A DNA stretch of 64,000 nt from Desulfosediminicola flagellatus (GCF_005116655.2 NZ_CP050698.1:5784501-5848500), one strand, 5' to 3'; counted from the first letter of the stretch, positions 8,210-17,739 are shown. Notes: generated from the letters alone by a model not told the origin. Translations and numbers: made by a program.

Positions 8210-11200
8210 TACTCTCTGATATCTCTGTCAAAAGACCGGTTTTCGCTTCAGTCCTCTCTCTCTTGTTGGTAGTTTTTGGTCTGGTAGCCTTTAACCGCCT
8301 GCCCCTGCGTGAATATCCCGATATTGATCCACCGGTGGTCAGTGTGGACACCCTCTATCCCGGCGCTTCAGCCAATGTTGTTGAAACCCAGATCACCCAG
8401 CTCATTGAGGAGCGGATCGCCGGAGTTGAAGGCATTCGTTCGATAAGCTCACAGAGTGAAGATGGCCGCTCTGTGGTGACGATCGAGTTCAACACCGACC
8501 GCAATATAGATGGGGCCGCCAATGACATCCGGGATCGAATTTCAACAATTGTGGACGACCTCCCCGTGGAGGCTGATCCTCCTGAAATTCAGAAGGTTGA
8601 CTCCAACCATGATGTCATCATGTGGATGAATCTCTCCAGTGACCGGCTCAATGTTCCGGAATTAACAGATTATGCAGATCGCTACCTGGTCGATCGTTTT
8701 TCTGTGCTTGATGGGGTGTCGAGGGTCCGCATTGGGGGGGCTCAGGATTTTGCCATGCGCATCTGGCTCAAGGGCAGTGAGATGGCCGCCAGGAATATTA
8801 CTGTTAGCGATATCGAAAACGCCATTCGTTCCGAAAATATTGAACTGCCTGCCGGGACCATAGAATCATCAACTCGAAGCCTGACAGTGCGGATTAACCG
8901 TGCCTTCCGTACCGCGAAGGATTTTCAGCGTCTAGCAGTAAAGCGGGGTGAAGACGGTTATATCATCAGGCTGCTGGACGTCGCCCGGGTGGAACGGGGC
9001 ACCGTTGAAAACCGCACCTTTTTCAGGGGTAATGGTGAGGCCATGGTGGGCTTGGGAATCATCAAACAGTCAACGGCAAATACCATTGATGTAGCCCGCA
9101 GTGCCAAGGCAGAGATGATCAGGCTCAACCCGAATCTACCGAAAGGAATGGAAATAAAACAGAGTTTTGATACTTCGGTGTTCATTGAAGGGGCCATTAA
9201 GGAAGTATATAAAACCCTGCTGATTGCAATCGGTCTGGTAATCCTGGTAATTTTCCTGTTTCTTGGAGATGTAAGGGCGACTATTGTACCGGCAATCACT
9301 GTTCCGGTTTCTGTGGTTGCAACCTTTATTGCTCTTAATGTCTTTGGTTTTTCCGTTAACCTTTTGACCCTACTGGCTCTGGTTATGGCTATCGGCCTGT
9401 TGGTGGATGATGGTATTGTGGTATTGGAAAATATCCATCGCCGGATCGAGGAAAATAACGAACCACCGCTTGTAGCCGCCTTCTTGGGTACCCGCCAGGT
9501 TGGTTTTGCCGTTGTTGCCACAACCCTGGTATTGATTTCGGTCTTTGTGCCTATCGCCTTTCTGCAGGGAGATGTCGGTCGTCTGTTTTCTGAATTTGCT
9601 CTGACTATGACCGCAGCTGTTAGTTTTTCGAGTCTTGTGGCTCTCAGCCTATCGCCGATGCTGGCATCTCTGCTACTGAAAAAAAAGACTTCAAGGATCA
9701 AATCGTCTGCCCGTATTGACCGCTTTTATCGATCTATTCGCAAACTCTATCGACATACACTGCTTACCACATTAAGACGACCAGTGCTTGTCGCTGCCTT
9801 TTTTTTGGGGCTGTGCGGCGGCACCGTCTGGCTGTTCCAGCAGATCCCCAGTGAATATGCCCCAAAAGAGGATCGTGGGGCGTTCTTCGTTTTGGTCAAC
9901 GGGCCTGAAGGTGCAACCTTCTCCTACATGCAAGATTATATGGATGAGATTGAACGGCGCTTACTACCTTTTGTTGAAAGTGGCGAGGCCAACAGGCTGC
10001 TGGTGAGGACACCCCGCTCGTTCTTAAATTTTTCCAACTTCAATAGCGGTATTGTAATCTTTACATTAAACAGCTGGAGCGAGCGACGTTCCGCCTGGGC
10101 CATTATGGATGATGTGCGGTCCCTAATGGCAGACCTCCCTGGAGTCCTTGCCTTTCCGGTAATGCGCCAGGGCTTTGGCGGGTCAATCCAGAAACCGGTA
10201 CAGTTTGTCATCGGTGGCGGCACCTATGCTGAACTTGCCAACTGGCGCGATACACTGCTGGCCAAGATTGCAGAAAACAATCCAGGCCTTGTTGGGATTG
10301 ACTGGGATTATAAAGAAACAAAACCCCAGCTTCAGGTCAATATTGACTATACTCGGGCGGCAGAACTGGGGGTAACTGTAGGAAATATCGGCAGGACTCT
10401 CGAGACCATGCTCGGCTCGCGTCGGGTTACCACTTTTCTTGAGGAAGGTGAGGAATATGATGTCATCATGGAGGGTGAGCGTAAAAGTCAGCGGAGCCCT
10501 ACCGATCTCCAGGCTATTTATGTACGTTCAGAACGGACAGCGGAGCTGGTCCCCCTTGGCAACCTTGTCACCTTAGAGGAGTTTGCTGACTCCAGCAACC
10601 TAAACCGGTATAACCGGGTGCGGGCTATAACCCTTCAGGCCAATCTGGCCGACAACCTGGTGCTTGGAGATGCTCTTGATTATCTAGAAAATCTCGTAAA
10701 TGATAATCTGCCGGAACAGGTAATTATCGATTATAAAGGCATTTCAAGAGATTATAAGAGTTCGTCACAATCCATTCTTTTTGTTTTCCTGCTCGGATTA
10801 CTGGTGGTCTTTCTAGTGTTGGCCGCCCAGTTTGAAAGCTATATCCACCCCTTGGTGATTATGTTAACCGTGCCCCTGGCTATGGCCGGCGGACTTCTTG
10901 GACTGTATTCAACCGGAAATACATTAAATATTTACAGCCAGATAGGGCTAATCATGCTCATTGGTCTCGCCGCCAAAAATGGTATCCTTATTGTTGAGTT
11001 TATCAATCAGCAACGTATCGCAAAGATGTCTTTTTTCAGAGCTATCCTGTACGCCTCTGAGGTACGGCTCAGGCCTATCATGATGACAGGAATCACCACT
11101 GCAGCCGGAGCGGTTCCCTTAATTCTCTCATCAGGTGCAGGGGCAGAAACACGAATGGTCATTGGTGTCGTGGTACTGACCGGAGTCTTATCCGCCACCA

Positions 11201-11319
11201 TCTTCACGCTCTATGTAGTCCCCGTCGCGTACAGTATCTTTGCAAGAAAAACAGAGACACCAGGAGCCCGCAGTCAACAACTGGAGCGAGAACAGCAGCT
11301 ATTGCAAAAGAGGAGATAA
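8206..11319 (+). CDS. RND-type multidrug efflux pump, inner-membrane subunit (HAE1 family)
   Basis: At 1037 residues the length is normal for AcrB/MexB-type pumps. Twelve membrane helices are arranged 1+6+5 around two large periplasmic loops. The N-terminus ISVKRPVFASVLSLLL is typical. Helix 4 carries the proton-relay pair in GLLVDDGIVVLEN, and the late motif AAKNGILIVEF matches helix 10. It exports hydrophobic compounds, but substrates cannot be read from sequence. It is translationally coupled to the adaptor gene. No local TetR- or MarR-type regulator is present. Confidence 0.94.
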   Translation: MILSDISVKRPVFASVLSLLLVVFGLVAFNRLPLREYPDIDPPVVSVDTLYPGASANVVETQITQLIEERIAGVEGIRSISSQSEDGRSVVTIEFNTDRNIDGAANDIRDRISTIVDDLPVEADPPEIQKVDSNHDVIMWMNLSSDRLNVPELTDYADRYLVDRFSVLDGVSRVRIGGAQDFAMRIWLKGSEMAARNITVSDIENAIRSENIELPAGTIESSTRSLTVRINRAFRTAKDFQRLAVKRGEDGYIIRLLDVARVERGTVENRTFFRGNGEAMVGLGIIKQSTANTIDVARSAKAEMIRLNPNLPKGMEIKQSFDTSVFIEGAIKEVYKTLLIAIGLVILVIFLFLGDVRATIVPAITVPVSVVATFIALNVFGFSVNLLTLLALVMAIGLLVDDGIVVLENIHRRIEENNEPPLVAAFLGTRQVGFAVVATTLVLISVFVPIAFLQGDVGRLFSEFALTMTAAVSFSSLVALSLSPMLASLLLKKKTSRIKSSARIDRFYRSIRKLYRHTLLTTLRRPVLVAAFFLGLCGGTVWLFQQIPSEYAPKEDRGAFFVLVNGPEGATFSYMQDYMDEIERRLLPFVESGEANRLLVRTPRSFLNFSNFNSGIVIFTLNSWSERRSAWAIMDDVRSLMADLPGVLAFPVMRQGFGGSIQKPVQFVIGGGTYAELANWRDTLLAKIAENNPGLVGIDWDYKETKPQLQVNIDYTRAAELGVTVGNIGRTLETMLGSRRVTTFLEEGEEYDVIMEGERKSQRSPTDLQAIYVRSERTAELVPLGNLVTLEEFADSSNLNRYNRVRAITLQANLADNLVLGDALDYLENLVNDNLPEQVIIDYKGISRDYKSSSQSILFVFLLGLLVVFLVLAAQFESYIHPLVIMLTVPLAMAGGLLGLYSTGNTLNIYSQIGLIMLIGLAAKNGILIVEFINQQRIAKMSFFRAILYASEVRLRPIMMTGITTAAGAVPLILSSGAGAETRMVIGVVVLTGVLSATIFTLYVVPVAYSIFARKTETPGARSQQLEREQQLLQKRR

Positions 11320-11564
11320 GACAGAAACGTCTTAGAGAGCAACGAACCGACACATAGAAGTCAGTATACTAAACACCTTTTTCAGCTCCAAAGCTGCCTA
11401 TATCCTTTTAACCAAGATCATTGGCAACAATAAGCAGGAAATCAGGTCTCCTTCGCAAATATTCATACTTGGGGAATATGTCGGTAATACATCATCCTCT
11501 GTGCAGTGATTGAAGCAAATATCCAAAATAAGATTCATTTGAACCAAACGATTTCAAGGCGAAA

Positions 11565-11637
11565 TCTTTTATTGAGGTCGATTCCGGGCACAGATCAGCA
11601 AAGGTCGTTTAGTGGTCTCATAGTTGCTGCTTTGTAC
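11565..11637. repeat. Segment duplicated at 1-73
   Basis: Second copy of the stretch at the window start. It overlaps the truncated 3' end of the transposase fragment on the minus strand, so the junction of duplication and transposase lies here. Confidence 0.6.
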
Positions 11638-12244
11638 TTTTCCGACGTAACTTGATGCCAGCCTTTCGTTTCTTGGCAACAGCAAGATAGTCCTTTCTCG
11701 CCTGTTGACGGTAGGTCCTGGGTTTCTTCCTGCGGGTACTTAATTTAAACAGCTCGTCAATTATGGCCTCAGACACCTCTCGTGCTTCATCCAACAGACT
11801 CAGATCTGTGGGATAACGAATAGCCAGTTCAGCAACAGTGGCATCTACCACCATCTGCCCCTGGTTCTCAGCCTTTTCTTCCTCGGGCTGATTGGTACTT
11901 TGACGACTGGCTTTCTTCTCCTCAATACTAGCCAAAATCGTTTGCTCAAAAGAAGCGAAAACTGCCGTGCCCACTCTTCTGCGGATGGTAACAAACAGGC
12001 TCGGGGTGAACGGGGCTTCGTCTTTGTAGCTGGAAAGTCCAACAAACCACCGCAGATATGGATTCTCCTGGATCGGAAGTACGGTCTCCTCATCACTGAG
12101 GTTGAGCTTGTGTTTGATTATGACAGCACCGATAACCAAGCGAGCACCCTTTCCAGGACGGCCTCTGGTTGCATCCATACTTTTATAGTATCCAACTGCA
12201 AGTTCGTCCAATGGAATGACCTCGCTCGAGTTTGACGTGGTCAA
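11618..12244 (-). pseudogene. Transposase fragment (IS5/IS1182 superfamily), N-terminal half
   Basis: The 208-residue frame carries the DUF772-type N-terminal domain (RPGKGARLVIGAVIIKHKL, ENPYLRWFVGL) and the first catalytic Asp (VVDATVAELAIRYPTDL). It ends shortly after in a basic stretch and a stop at the edge of the duplicated segment 11565-11637. The second Asp and the catalytic Glu are absent, so it cannot transpose. Its sequence is unlike the complete transposase at 2320-3828, so it comes from a different element. Confidence 0.8.
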
Positions 12245-12263
12245 GTAAAAGTTGACACTTTTC

Positions 12264-12371
12264 TTAGGCCGCCTCTTTTAGCTCCATCATTTTTTCAAAA
12301 TCATTTGGGCTGAGATAGCCAAGATACGAATGCAGCCTTCTACTGTTGTAAAACATCTCGATGTAATCAAT
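12264..12371 (-). pseudogene. IS3-family transposase OrfB C-terminal remnant
   Basis: The minus strand reads DYIEMFYNSRRLHSYLGYLS followed by PNDFEKMMELKEAA and a stop. This is the conserved C-terminus of IS3-group integrase-like transposases. An in-frame stop precedes the fragment and only about 34 codons remain. It is too short for the usual ORF searches. Confidence 0.8.
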
Positions 12372-12392
12372 TCTCTACTCGTCAGAAGGGCA

Positions 12393-12674
12393 ATGTCCCT
12401 GCTGCTGAAAGCCTTCCTTTTGTACGTTGTATATCTCGTACTCTACCGGATCAGCACACCGGAGAATATCTGGAAACTTGCCCAGCAGTTCGGGACCAGG
12501 GCCCAGAGTATCTATACGGGGTTCTTTGAGGTTAAACCTCACCTGCTGCCCGTGGCTACAGAAACTGCCATCCTTATGCTTGTGGCCGCAATTATCCCGT
12601 ATGGCTCGGTGTACTTTCTGGATATATGGCATAGATATCTAGTCAAAAAGAACAAAAAGATCATTTCAGCCTAA
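12393..12674 (+). CDS. Hypothetical membrane protein
   Basis: I place the start at 12393 because the longer frame would run back into the IS3 remnant; AGAAGGG lies just upstream. The 93-residue product has two hydrophobic helices (LLKAFLLYVVYLVLYRI and TAILMLVAAIIPYGSVYFLDI) and a basic C-terminus (KKNKK). No family is recognised. It lies 15 bases before the next gene, which has a strong ribosome binding site, so the two are probably co-transcribed. Confidence 0.5.
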   Translation: MSLLLKAFLLYVVYLVLYRISTPENIWKLAQQFGTRAQSIYTGFFEVKPHLLPVATETAILMLVAAIIPYGSVYFLDIWHRYLVKKNKKIISA

Positions 12675-12689
12675 CCGTAGGAGGCATAC

Positions 12690-13043
12690 ATGGCCGAAAA
12701 AAGTGGATCGAAACCATCCTGGCAAGAAATCCAGGAGAAAAAAATCAACATGGCCAAAGAGCGAGGCTCCCGGGTCTTGAAAGTCAATTCTCCCCTTGGT
12801 TCAACCATGTTCGATATTCTTCGACAATTTGACATTGCGTATGCACACTTCAAGGCCAGGCTAGGTGAAATGGACGGTATATCACACGAAGAGGGAGAAG
12901 AGCTGATGGCTGAAGGACGAGAGATTGTTATGGCTTTCTCAGACTATACGGCGAGGTTGAGTAAGAGAATACGATTTAGATATTACACGCCACGAGAAAT
13001 CGATGCATTTATGAAAACAGATCAGCCGGAAAAGGTGGAATGA
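12690..13043 (+). CDS. Hypothetical protein, paralogue of the fragment at 633-765
   Basis: The 117-residue soluble, charged protein is preceded by AGGAGGCATAC, a strong ribosome binding site. It is predicted mostly helical, with a basic N-terminal part (WQEIQEKKINMAKERG) and an acidic middle. The C-terminus is duplicated at 633-765 as a broken copy, so the sequence family occurs at least twice here. I do not recognise a domain. The close membrane-protein gene upstream may be a partner. Confidence 0.55.
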   Translation: MAEKSGSKPSWQEIQEKKINMAKERGSRVLKVNSPLGSTMFDILRQFDIAYAHFKARLGEMDGISHEEGEELMAEGREIVMAFSDYTARLSKRIRFRYYTPREIDAFMKTDQPEKVE

Positions 13044-13118
13044 TCTGTAGAAATCGAAACGCTTTCTGAAATATTTCACGTTATATATTTGATTTAATCT
13101 GACAATACAAGTTGAACA
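12912..13118 (+). repeat. Segment duplicated at 633-835
   Basis: Covers the 3' third of the gene at 12690-13043 and about 75 bases after it. The match to 633-835 extends beyond the stop codon, so this is a DNA-level duplication and not just related proteins. Confidence 0.6.
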
Positions 13119-13571
13119 CCCTAGCCTGAGAGTTAAATGTAAAATTGCAGCTTTGCAGAAATTATGAATGTTACCAAGGGAGATTTCTCAATTCTGAGAT
13201 AGTGAGGAATTACCGAATTTGCAAAAGAATTATCTTTGAAATGAACAAATCAAAGATTTGCCCCCTTCCCAACTTAGTTACGAGAAACTCAGCGGTTGAT
13301 GTCAAATTGCTGCAAGATCAGTTTACAAGGAATTTCATGCGAAAATTGGCGTAAAGACTGTGCAATCGGTGGAGAAACACTCTGCACTACTACACACCAC
13401 ATAAACCCCCAATATAAATAAATAAGTTGCCTCGATAATGCTGACAAGGTACTGTGATTAGTAGAAGAAGTTATTCAAGAATCATGGCCCACTTGGTAAA
13501 GCGATTTCTTATCACTTCACCTGTTGGAGTCTATCTCTTATCAATTTTCCCATTTAGTTGAGGTTTGTGTG
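13119..13571. other. Intergenic stretch without a recognised gene
   Basis: A/T-rich. One 69-codon frame (13145-13354) starts with TTG, lacks a ribosome binding site and has no recognisable features. I see no RNA gene. Confidence 0.4.
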
Positions 13572-14240
13572 ATGTTGTCCAGGTTCCGACTATCAATTAT
13601 TATTTTTCTACTATTCCTATTTACCGGTTGCGCAAGACAAATCCCATTGTACGAACAGTTACCTGAGTTAAGTTTTTCCGATCATGAGAAAGTACTAATA
13701 TCTGTAGTTGATAACAGATGGAGGATTAAAGCAGGAAAACCTAAGGAATTTATAGGGACAGCTCATGCAAATTTCGGTCTTACTCAACTTGATTGGGATG
13801 TTGCTCGTGTTCTAGCAACTGAGGATGAAGATAGAATGAGATCTTTGTCACAGTGGCTTGAACACAGGATAGTAAATAGTTTCAGAATTGCTGGATGGTA
13901 TTATAGTGAAGTTGTATATCTCGATAAGGTCCCATCAGAAGTTGATGCAAAAAATATCCTAGAAGATAATCAAGCATCGGCCCTTATGCTTTTCGATCTT
14001 AATGAGTGGTTTATTGACATGAGTATTGGGCTGGCACCGGTTCTTAATTTTAACACAAATACGAATACTTACATCTACAAGCCAGGAGTAGGAAAAGTAT
14101 TAGAAAAGAACTTCAAATCTAGAAATGCGGCTAAATTGTCAGGAAACCAATCTCCGCAAGATGCTATTATAAAAGCATATAAAGTACAGCTTCAAAAAAT
14201 CTTAACAGATCGTGCAGTCAAAGAATCTCTAGTTCGATAA
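13572..14240 (+). CDS. Hypothetical lipoprotein
   Basis: I choose the ATG at 13572 over the longer frame because GAGG lies eight bases upstream and the product then begins with a proper lipoprotein signal (SIIIFLLFLFTGCARQ, acylated Cys about residue 21). The remaining 200 residues are a mixed alpha/beta domain with conserved-looking EKVLISVVDNRWR and ASALMLFDLNEWFIDM segments. The family is not recognised. Low G+C next to an integrase suggests it may be cargo of an integrated element. Confidence 0.6.
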   Translation: MLSRFRLSIIIFLLFLFTGCARQIPLYEQLPELSFSDHEKVLISVVDNRWRIKAGKPKEFIGTAHANFGLTQLDWDVARVLATEDEDRMRSLSQWLEHRIVNSFRIAGWYYSEVVYLDKVPSEVDAKNILEDNQASALMLFDLNEWFIDMSIGLAPVLNFNTNTNTYIYKPGVGKVLEKNFKSRNAAKLSGNQSPQDAIIKAYKVQLQKILTDRAVKESLVR

Positions 14241-14359
14241 AGTAGAGGTAACATATAATTTCTAAATAACTTAAATTTGACTTTTCGTCATATTTTTCAT
14301 GAAGCATGATGCGTATAGGGTCCATTTCCAAAAAAATATTATTTCGAGATCTCCCCAAA

Positions 14360-14572
14360 TTACAGATAACCTGAAGCGTTTTGATCCCGATCTGCTATAC
14401 GCTGCTGAATCCATTCTTGAACTTCAGACTCCACCCACCCGACAGCCCGAGCGCCAAGATTTATTTGCTTAGGAAATTTATCTTTTTTGATTAGCTCATA
14501 AATTTGGGACCGTGATATTCCGGTAAGATTTTTCACCTCTGGCAGTCGTATAATTCTACTATTCACTGTCAT
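14360..14572 (-). CDS. AlpA-family helix-turn-helix regulator
   Basis: The 70-residue protein has the MerR-like winged helix of prophage AlpA/excisionase proteins: RIIRLPEVKNLTGISRSQIY, then KDKFPKQINLGARAVGWVES and a helical end (EVQEWIQQRIADR). Such proteins activate integrase or act as recombination directionality factors. The integrase gene lies 34 bases upstream on the same strand, which fits that role. Confidence 0.88.
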   Translation of the reverse strand: MTVNSRIIRLPEVKNLTGISRSQIYELIKKDKFPKQINLGARAVGWVESEVQEWIQQRIADRDQNASGYL

Positions 14573-14606
14573 GGTATTATCTCCTTGATGGTGAATCTAT
14601 TTACTC

Positions 14607-15674
14607 TTAGCCTCGTCCAAGCTTACCTATTTTATCGATGGCTACCAACTTATGGTCATGAAGCAAATGCGTGTAACGCTGCACCATCTGCAAAGTTCTG
14701 TGACCTAAAATATCAGCGAGAGTACGAATATCAACTCCGGCCATGATCAAATGACTGGCCGCAGTGTGACGAAGGTCGTGCATGTGTATGTCAGGTAAGC
14801 CAGCCCGTTTTTTGGCAGCATCAAAGGCTTCCCTGAATTTTATTCCTGGCCTCGCTTTGACTCTATCTGACTGTAGTTGCCCCTCGTTTAAGAAGACCAT
14901 GTTCTCATCACGTCCTCCAGTGAGTTCTCTCAAGCTAGATAATTCGGCAACAAGCCCCTTGGTTAAAGGAACCCAGCGGGGATCTTTATTCTTAGTATCA
15001 GATAGATAAACTACTCTTTTCTTGAAATTAATTTGTCGCCAATACAAACCAGCTGCTTCAGATGCCCTCATCCCAGTATGTAAGAGCGTTAAAACATAAT
15101 AGTAGAGACTCTTGTTTCTGGCTTTACGACAAGCTTCCAGCAGCTTGGAAGCTTCATCTTCTGTCAAAAAGCGGGTCCTTCCACGAGGTGGAGCAGGCCG
15201 CTCTATACCGGACACCGGATTTTCAACAGGAATTCCCCATTCTTTTTTAGCTTTGGTGAAAAGATGTGAGAGTAAAGCCAACTCTTGTCGGACTGAATAG
15301 GCTGAGACCTCTTGCAACCTCGTGTCGCGGTATTGCGCCACAATAGCAGTAGAGATCGAACCAAACGGCGTTTCTGTTCCAATGTGCTCAACGAGTCTAG
15401 CCGCAGAAGCCTTCTCTCGCATATGGGTAGTTACCGCTTTGTTACAGGAAATTGTTTCGAGATATTTTTGTACAGCCTGGCTGAAGCTAACACTCATTGC
15501 CAATCGCGGATCGTTATACTTTTTGGCTTTTATGCTCTCTTCGGTTTTGACAGCCCATGCTAATGCTTCACCCTTCGTATCAAAAGTCCGACTGACCGAT
15601 GGATAGCCCTTGATACGAATCGTTGCAATGTGACTCCAGCCATTCTTCTTTTTTCTCTTTGTGAGTCTGGCCAT
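14607..15674 (-). CDS. Tyrosine site-specific integrase
   Basis: I start the protein at 15674 (MARLTKRKKK), preceded by GGAGC; the longer frame adds an implausible hydrophobic leader that overlaps the tRNA terminator. The 355 residues comprise an arm-binding N-terminus and a SAM-like core-binding domain (about 55-150). The catalytic domain contains Arg in HTGMRASEAAGL, His-x-x-Arg in HMHDLRHTAASHL, His in LGHRTLQ and the nucleophile Tyr in VQRYTHL. All active-site residues are present. It lies next to the 3' end of tRNA-Leu, the classic attachment site of such integrases. Confidence 0.93.
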   Translation of the reverse strand: MARLTKRKKKNGWSHIATIRIKGYPSVSRTFDTKGEALAWAVKTEESIKAKKYNDPRLAMSVSFSQAVQKYLETISCNKAVTTHMREKASAARLVEHIGTETPFGSISTAIVAQYRDTRLQEVSAYSVRQELALLSHLFTKAKKEWGIPVENPVSGIERPAPPRGRTRFLTEDEASKLLEACRKARNKSLYYYVLTLLHTGMRASEAAGLYWRQINFKKRVVYLSDTKNKDPRWVPLTKGLVAELSSLRELTGGRDENMVFLNEGQLQSDRVKARPGIKFREAFDAAKKRAGLPDIHMHDLRHTAASHLIMAGVDIRTLADILGHRTLQMVQRYTHLLHDHKLVAIDKIGKLGRG

Positions 15675-15775
15675 ATTTTTTGCTCCAAAAATGTTCCATT
15701 TTTGTTCCACTAATTCAGAAAAAGATAGCACTAAACAGCAAAAGATAGCAAAAGGTGAGGAAAACCCAATAAGCA

Positions 15776-15817
15776 TAAAAAAAGGGCTTTATCCTTATAT
15801 TACAAGGATAAAGCCCT
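15776..15817 (-). terminator. Intrinsic terminator after tRNA-Leu
   Basis: A 14-bp perfect stem (AGGGCTTTATCCTT and its complement) with a 7-base loop is followed, on the minus strand, by a run of T. It ends ten bases downstream of the tRNA. Confidence 0.9.
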
Positions 15818-15826
15818 AAAATCAAC

Positions 15827-15913
15827 TGGTGCCGGAGGTCGGAATCGAACCGACACGGAGTTGCCCCCGCTGGATTTTGAGTCCAGTGCGTCTACCAGTT
15901 TCACCACTCCGGC
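15827..15913 (-). tRNA. tRNA-Leu (anticodon CAA)
   Basis: On the minus strand the gene starts GCCGGAGTGGTGAAACTGG and ends CTCCGGCACCA with encoded CCA. The anticodon stem-loop reads CTGGACTCAAAATCCAG, giving anticodon CAA, and the long variable arm identifies a class II Leu tRNA. An integrase gene lies beside its 3' end, so it is a likely attachment site. Confidence 0.96.
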
Positions 15914-16035
15914 GTAGCAGTCCTTATACCGTATTATTTCCTTTGCAGTCAAGAAGAAAGCAGAGTCTTTCCTCAAGACAATTCCTTTTTACTGCAGGTT
16001 GCTTTTAAAATTCCATTCCAATTGCGTACTGTGTG

Positions 16036-17649
16036 CTATTCAGTCTGGCCGTTACTATCGGTGATTTCCTGAAGTGTTGCCAGAATCGCTGGTTGATCGA
16101 CATCATCGGCAACAAATACCTGGCCTATTCTGCTGGGGATAACAAAACGGATTATATCACCTACCCTCTTTTTATCGTTCTCCATCGCTTTAAGCAGTAA
16201 CTGACTTGAAAGATAAGGGATACGAATCGGCAAATTAACCTTTTTTAATTTTTCTTCGATAGATTCCTGTAGATCAGCAGAGCAATGCCCCAACCGGGCT
16301 GACAGATTCGCAGCGGCCACCATACCCATTGCAACAGCTTTGCCATGGCAGATAGAGTATCCACTCACCTGTTCGATCGCATGGGCGAAGGTATGACCAA
16401 AATTCAGGAAAAAACGCCGACCATGGTCAAAGGGGTCTTCCTGCACAATGGCGATTTTCACCTGAATCGCCTGCGCCACAAGAGCCTGAACATCAAAGAG
16501 TGAGGTGAAAAGTGTACCAGCTTCATGGTGCCAGTTGCCGTTTTCTACCTTTTCCAGCAGGTCAGAATCTGCAATCAAACCATGTTTGATGACCTCAGCC
16601 ATACCTGAGCTGAATGCCTCTGCCGGGAGTGTTTGAAGCGTTGCAACGTCTGCAATCACCATTGAGGGCTGCTTGAAGACACCAATCAGGTTTTTTCCCT
16701 GCGGCAGATCAATACTGGTCTTGCCGCCAATGCTGGTATCCGCCATAGCCTGCAGGCTAGTCGGACACTGGATCAGGTTTACGCCCCGCATATAGGTTGC
16801 CGCAACAAAGCCGGCAATATCACCAACCAGGCTGCCACCTAATGCGACTATTGTTCCTGAACGGTCAAAGCCGATCTCAATGAGCTGCTCATAAATAGTC
16901 TGAACTGTAGCCAGTGTTTTGCGTTCATTACCAACCGGTATAGCAATAACGTGATCAACGTCCCCACAACTCAGGCCGTAAAGTTCCTGAACTGCAGTGT
17001 CGGTTATCACAACGATTGTTCCGGTTACGCCTGCCAACTGACGAATGAACGGCAAAATACCGCTTCCCACCACATATTCATATGGCTGAGCCGGGTGATC
17101 AATGGAGAATCGCTTCGGATCATCCTGGAAAATTTCCAGTAGATCATCTGCTACTTCATCCGGCTGTTTGTCGTTGGTGACAATCTTCTGGAAACGATGA
17201 TATCCCTTCTGCCGCTCTTTTAAGAGTTCAATCACCAGTTCGCCAGGATTAGGCACCTCAAGTAGTGGTCGTTTATGCTCATTGTCACTTTCTATGCGGG
17301 ATAAAATTTCCTGCGGTGTGGCAATCAGACAGAAAACCCTGCCGTCCCTGCTGAGCGCTTCCACATTGGCCGGGTCCAGCATCAGTCGGCCACCTGTTGA
17401 AATAACAAGTCCCTCCCGTTTGCCAAGTTCCTTGGCAATATCTGACTCCATCTGCCTGAAGGCGGCCTCACCATGCTGGCGAAATATCTCAGAAATAGAG
17501 ATCCCCTGTCGCTCCTGAATGAGGTCATCAGTATCAATAAATTCCCGGTTCAGCTGGGCAGCGATCTTTTTCCCTACGGTGGTCTTCCCGGTACCCATAA
17601 AGCCAGTCAGGACTATATTTTTTTTATCCTTATTCTGCATAACTCTCAT
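16036..17649 (-). CDS. aroKB: Shikimate kinase / 3-dehydroquinate synthase fusion
   Basis: The 537-residue protein joins two shikimate-pathway enzymes. Residues 10-170 are shikimate kinase (P-loop GFMGTGKTTVGKKIA, DTDDLI, and TGGR where TGGG is usual). Residues 185-530 are 3-dehydroquinate synthase: NAD-binding ALGGSLVGDIAGF, QCPTSLQAMADTSIGGKT, and metal ligands in NFGHTFAHAIE and CHGKAVAMGM. The enzymes act at steps 2 and 5 of chorismate synthesis and are not consecutive. Fused versions occur in several lineages. The start is ambiguous between 17649 and the ATG at 17640; neither has a strong ribosome binding site. Confidence 0.92.
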   Translation of the reverse strand: MRVMQNKDKKNIVLTGFMGTGKTTVGKKIAAQLNREFIDTDDLIQERQGISISEIFRQHGEAAFRQMESDIAKELGKREGLVISTGGRLMLDPANVEALSRDGRVFCLIATPQEILSRIESDNEHKRPLLEVPNPGELVIELLKERQKGYHRFQKIVTNDKQPDEVADDLLEIFQDDPKRFSIDHPAQPYEYVVGSGILPFIRQLAGVTGTIVVITDTAVQELYGLSCGDVDHVIAIPVGNERKTLATVQTIYEQLIEIGFDRSGTIVALGGSLVGDIAGFVAATYMRGVNLIQCPTSLQAMADTSIGGKTSIDLPQGKNLIGVFKQPSMVIADVATLQTLPAEAFSSGMAEVIKHGLIADSDLLEKVENGNWHHEAGTLFTSLFDVQALVAQAIQVKIAIVQEDPFDHGRRFFLNFGHTFAHAIEQVSGYSICHGKAVAMGMVAAANLSARLGHCSADLQESIEEKLKKVNLPIRIPYLSSQLLLKAMENDKKRVGDIIRFVIPSRIGQVFVADDVDQPAILATLQEITDSNGQTE

Positions 17650-17739
17650 AGCGTGTTATCAGTTTGACTGTCGTATGCCCCGGAAGCTGGCCTATGCATA
17701 AATGCATAGCCTTGCTGTGCGATAGATCCGTTTAGTATT

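Noticed and set aside
8958..9701. 247-codon frame antisense to the RND pump
   Set aside because: Composition reflects the complement of a membrane protein gene; no start signal or family.
11317..11334. Stem TAAGAC / GTCTTA at the end of the RND gene as terminator
   Set aside because: Only six pairs, no T run, and it overlaps the stop codon.
13145..13354. 69-codon frame between two orphan genes
   Set aside because: TTG start, no Shine-Dalgarno sequence, no features.
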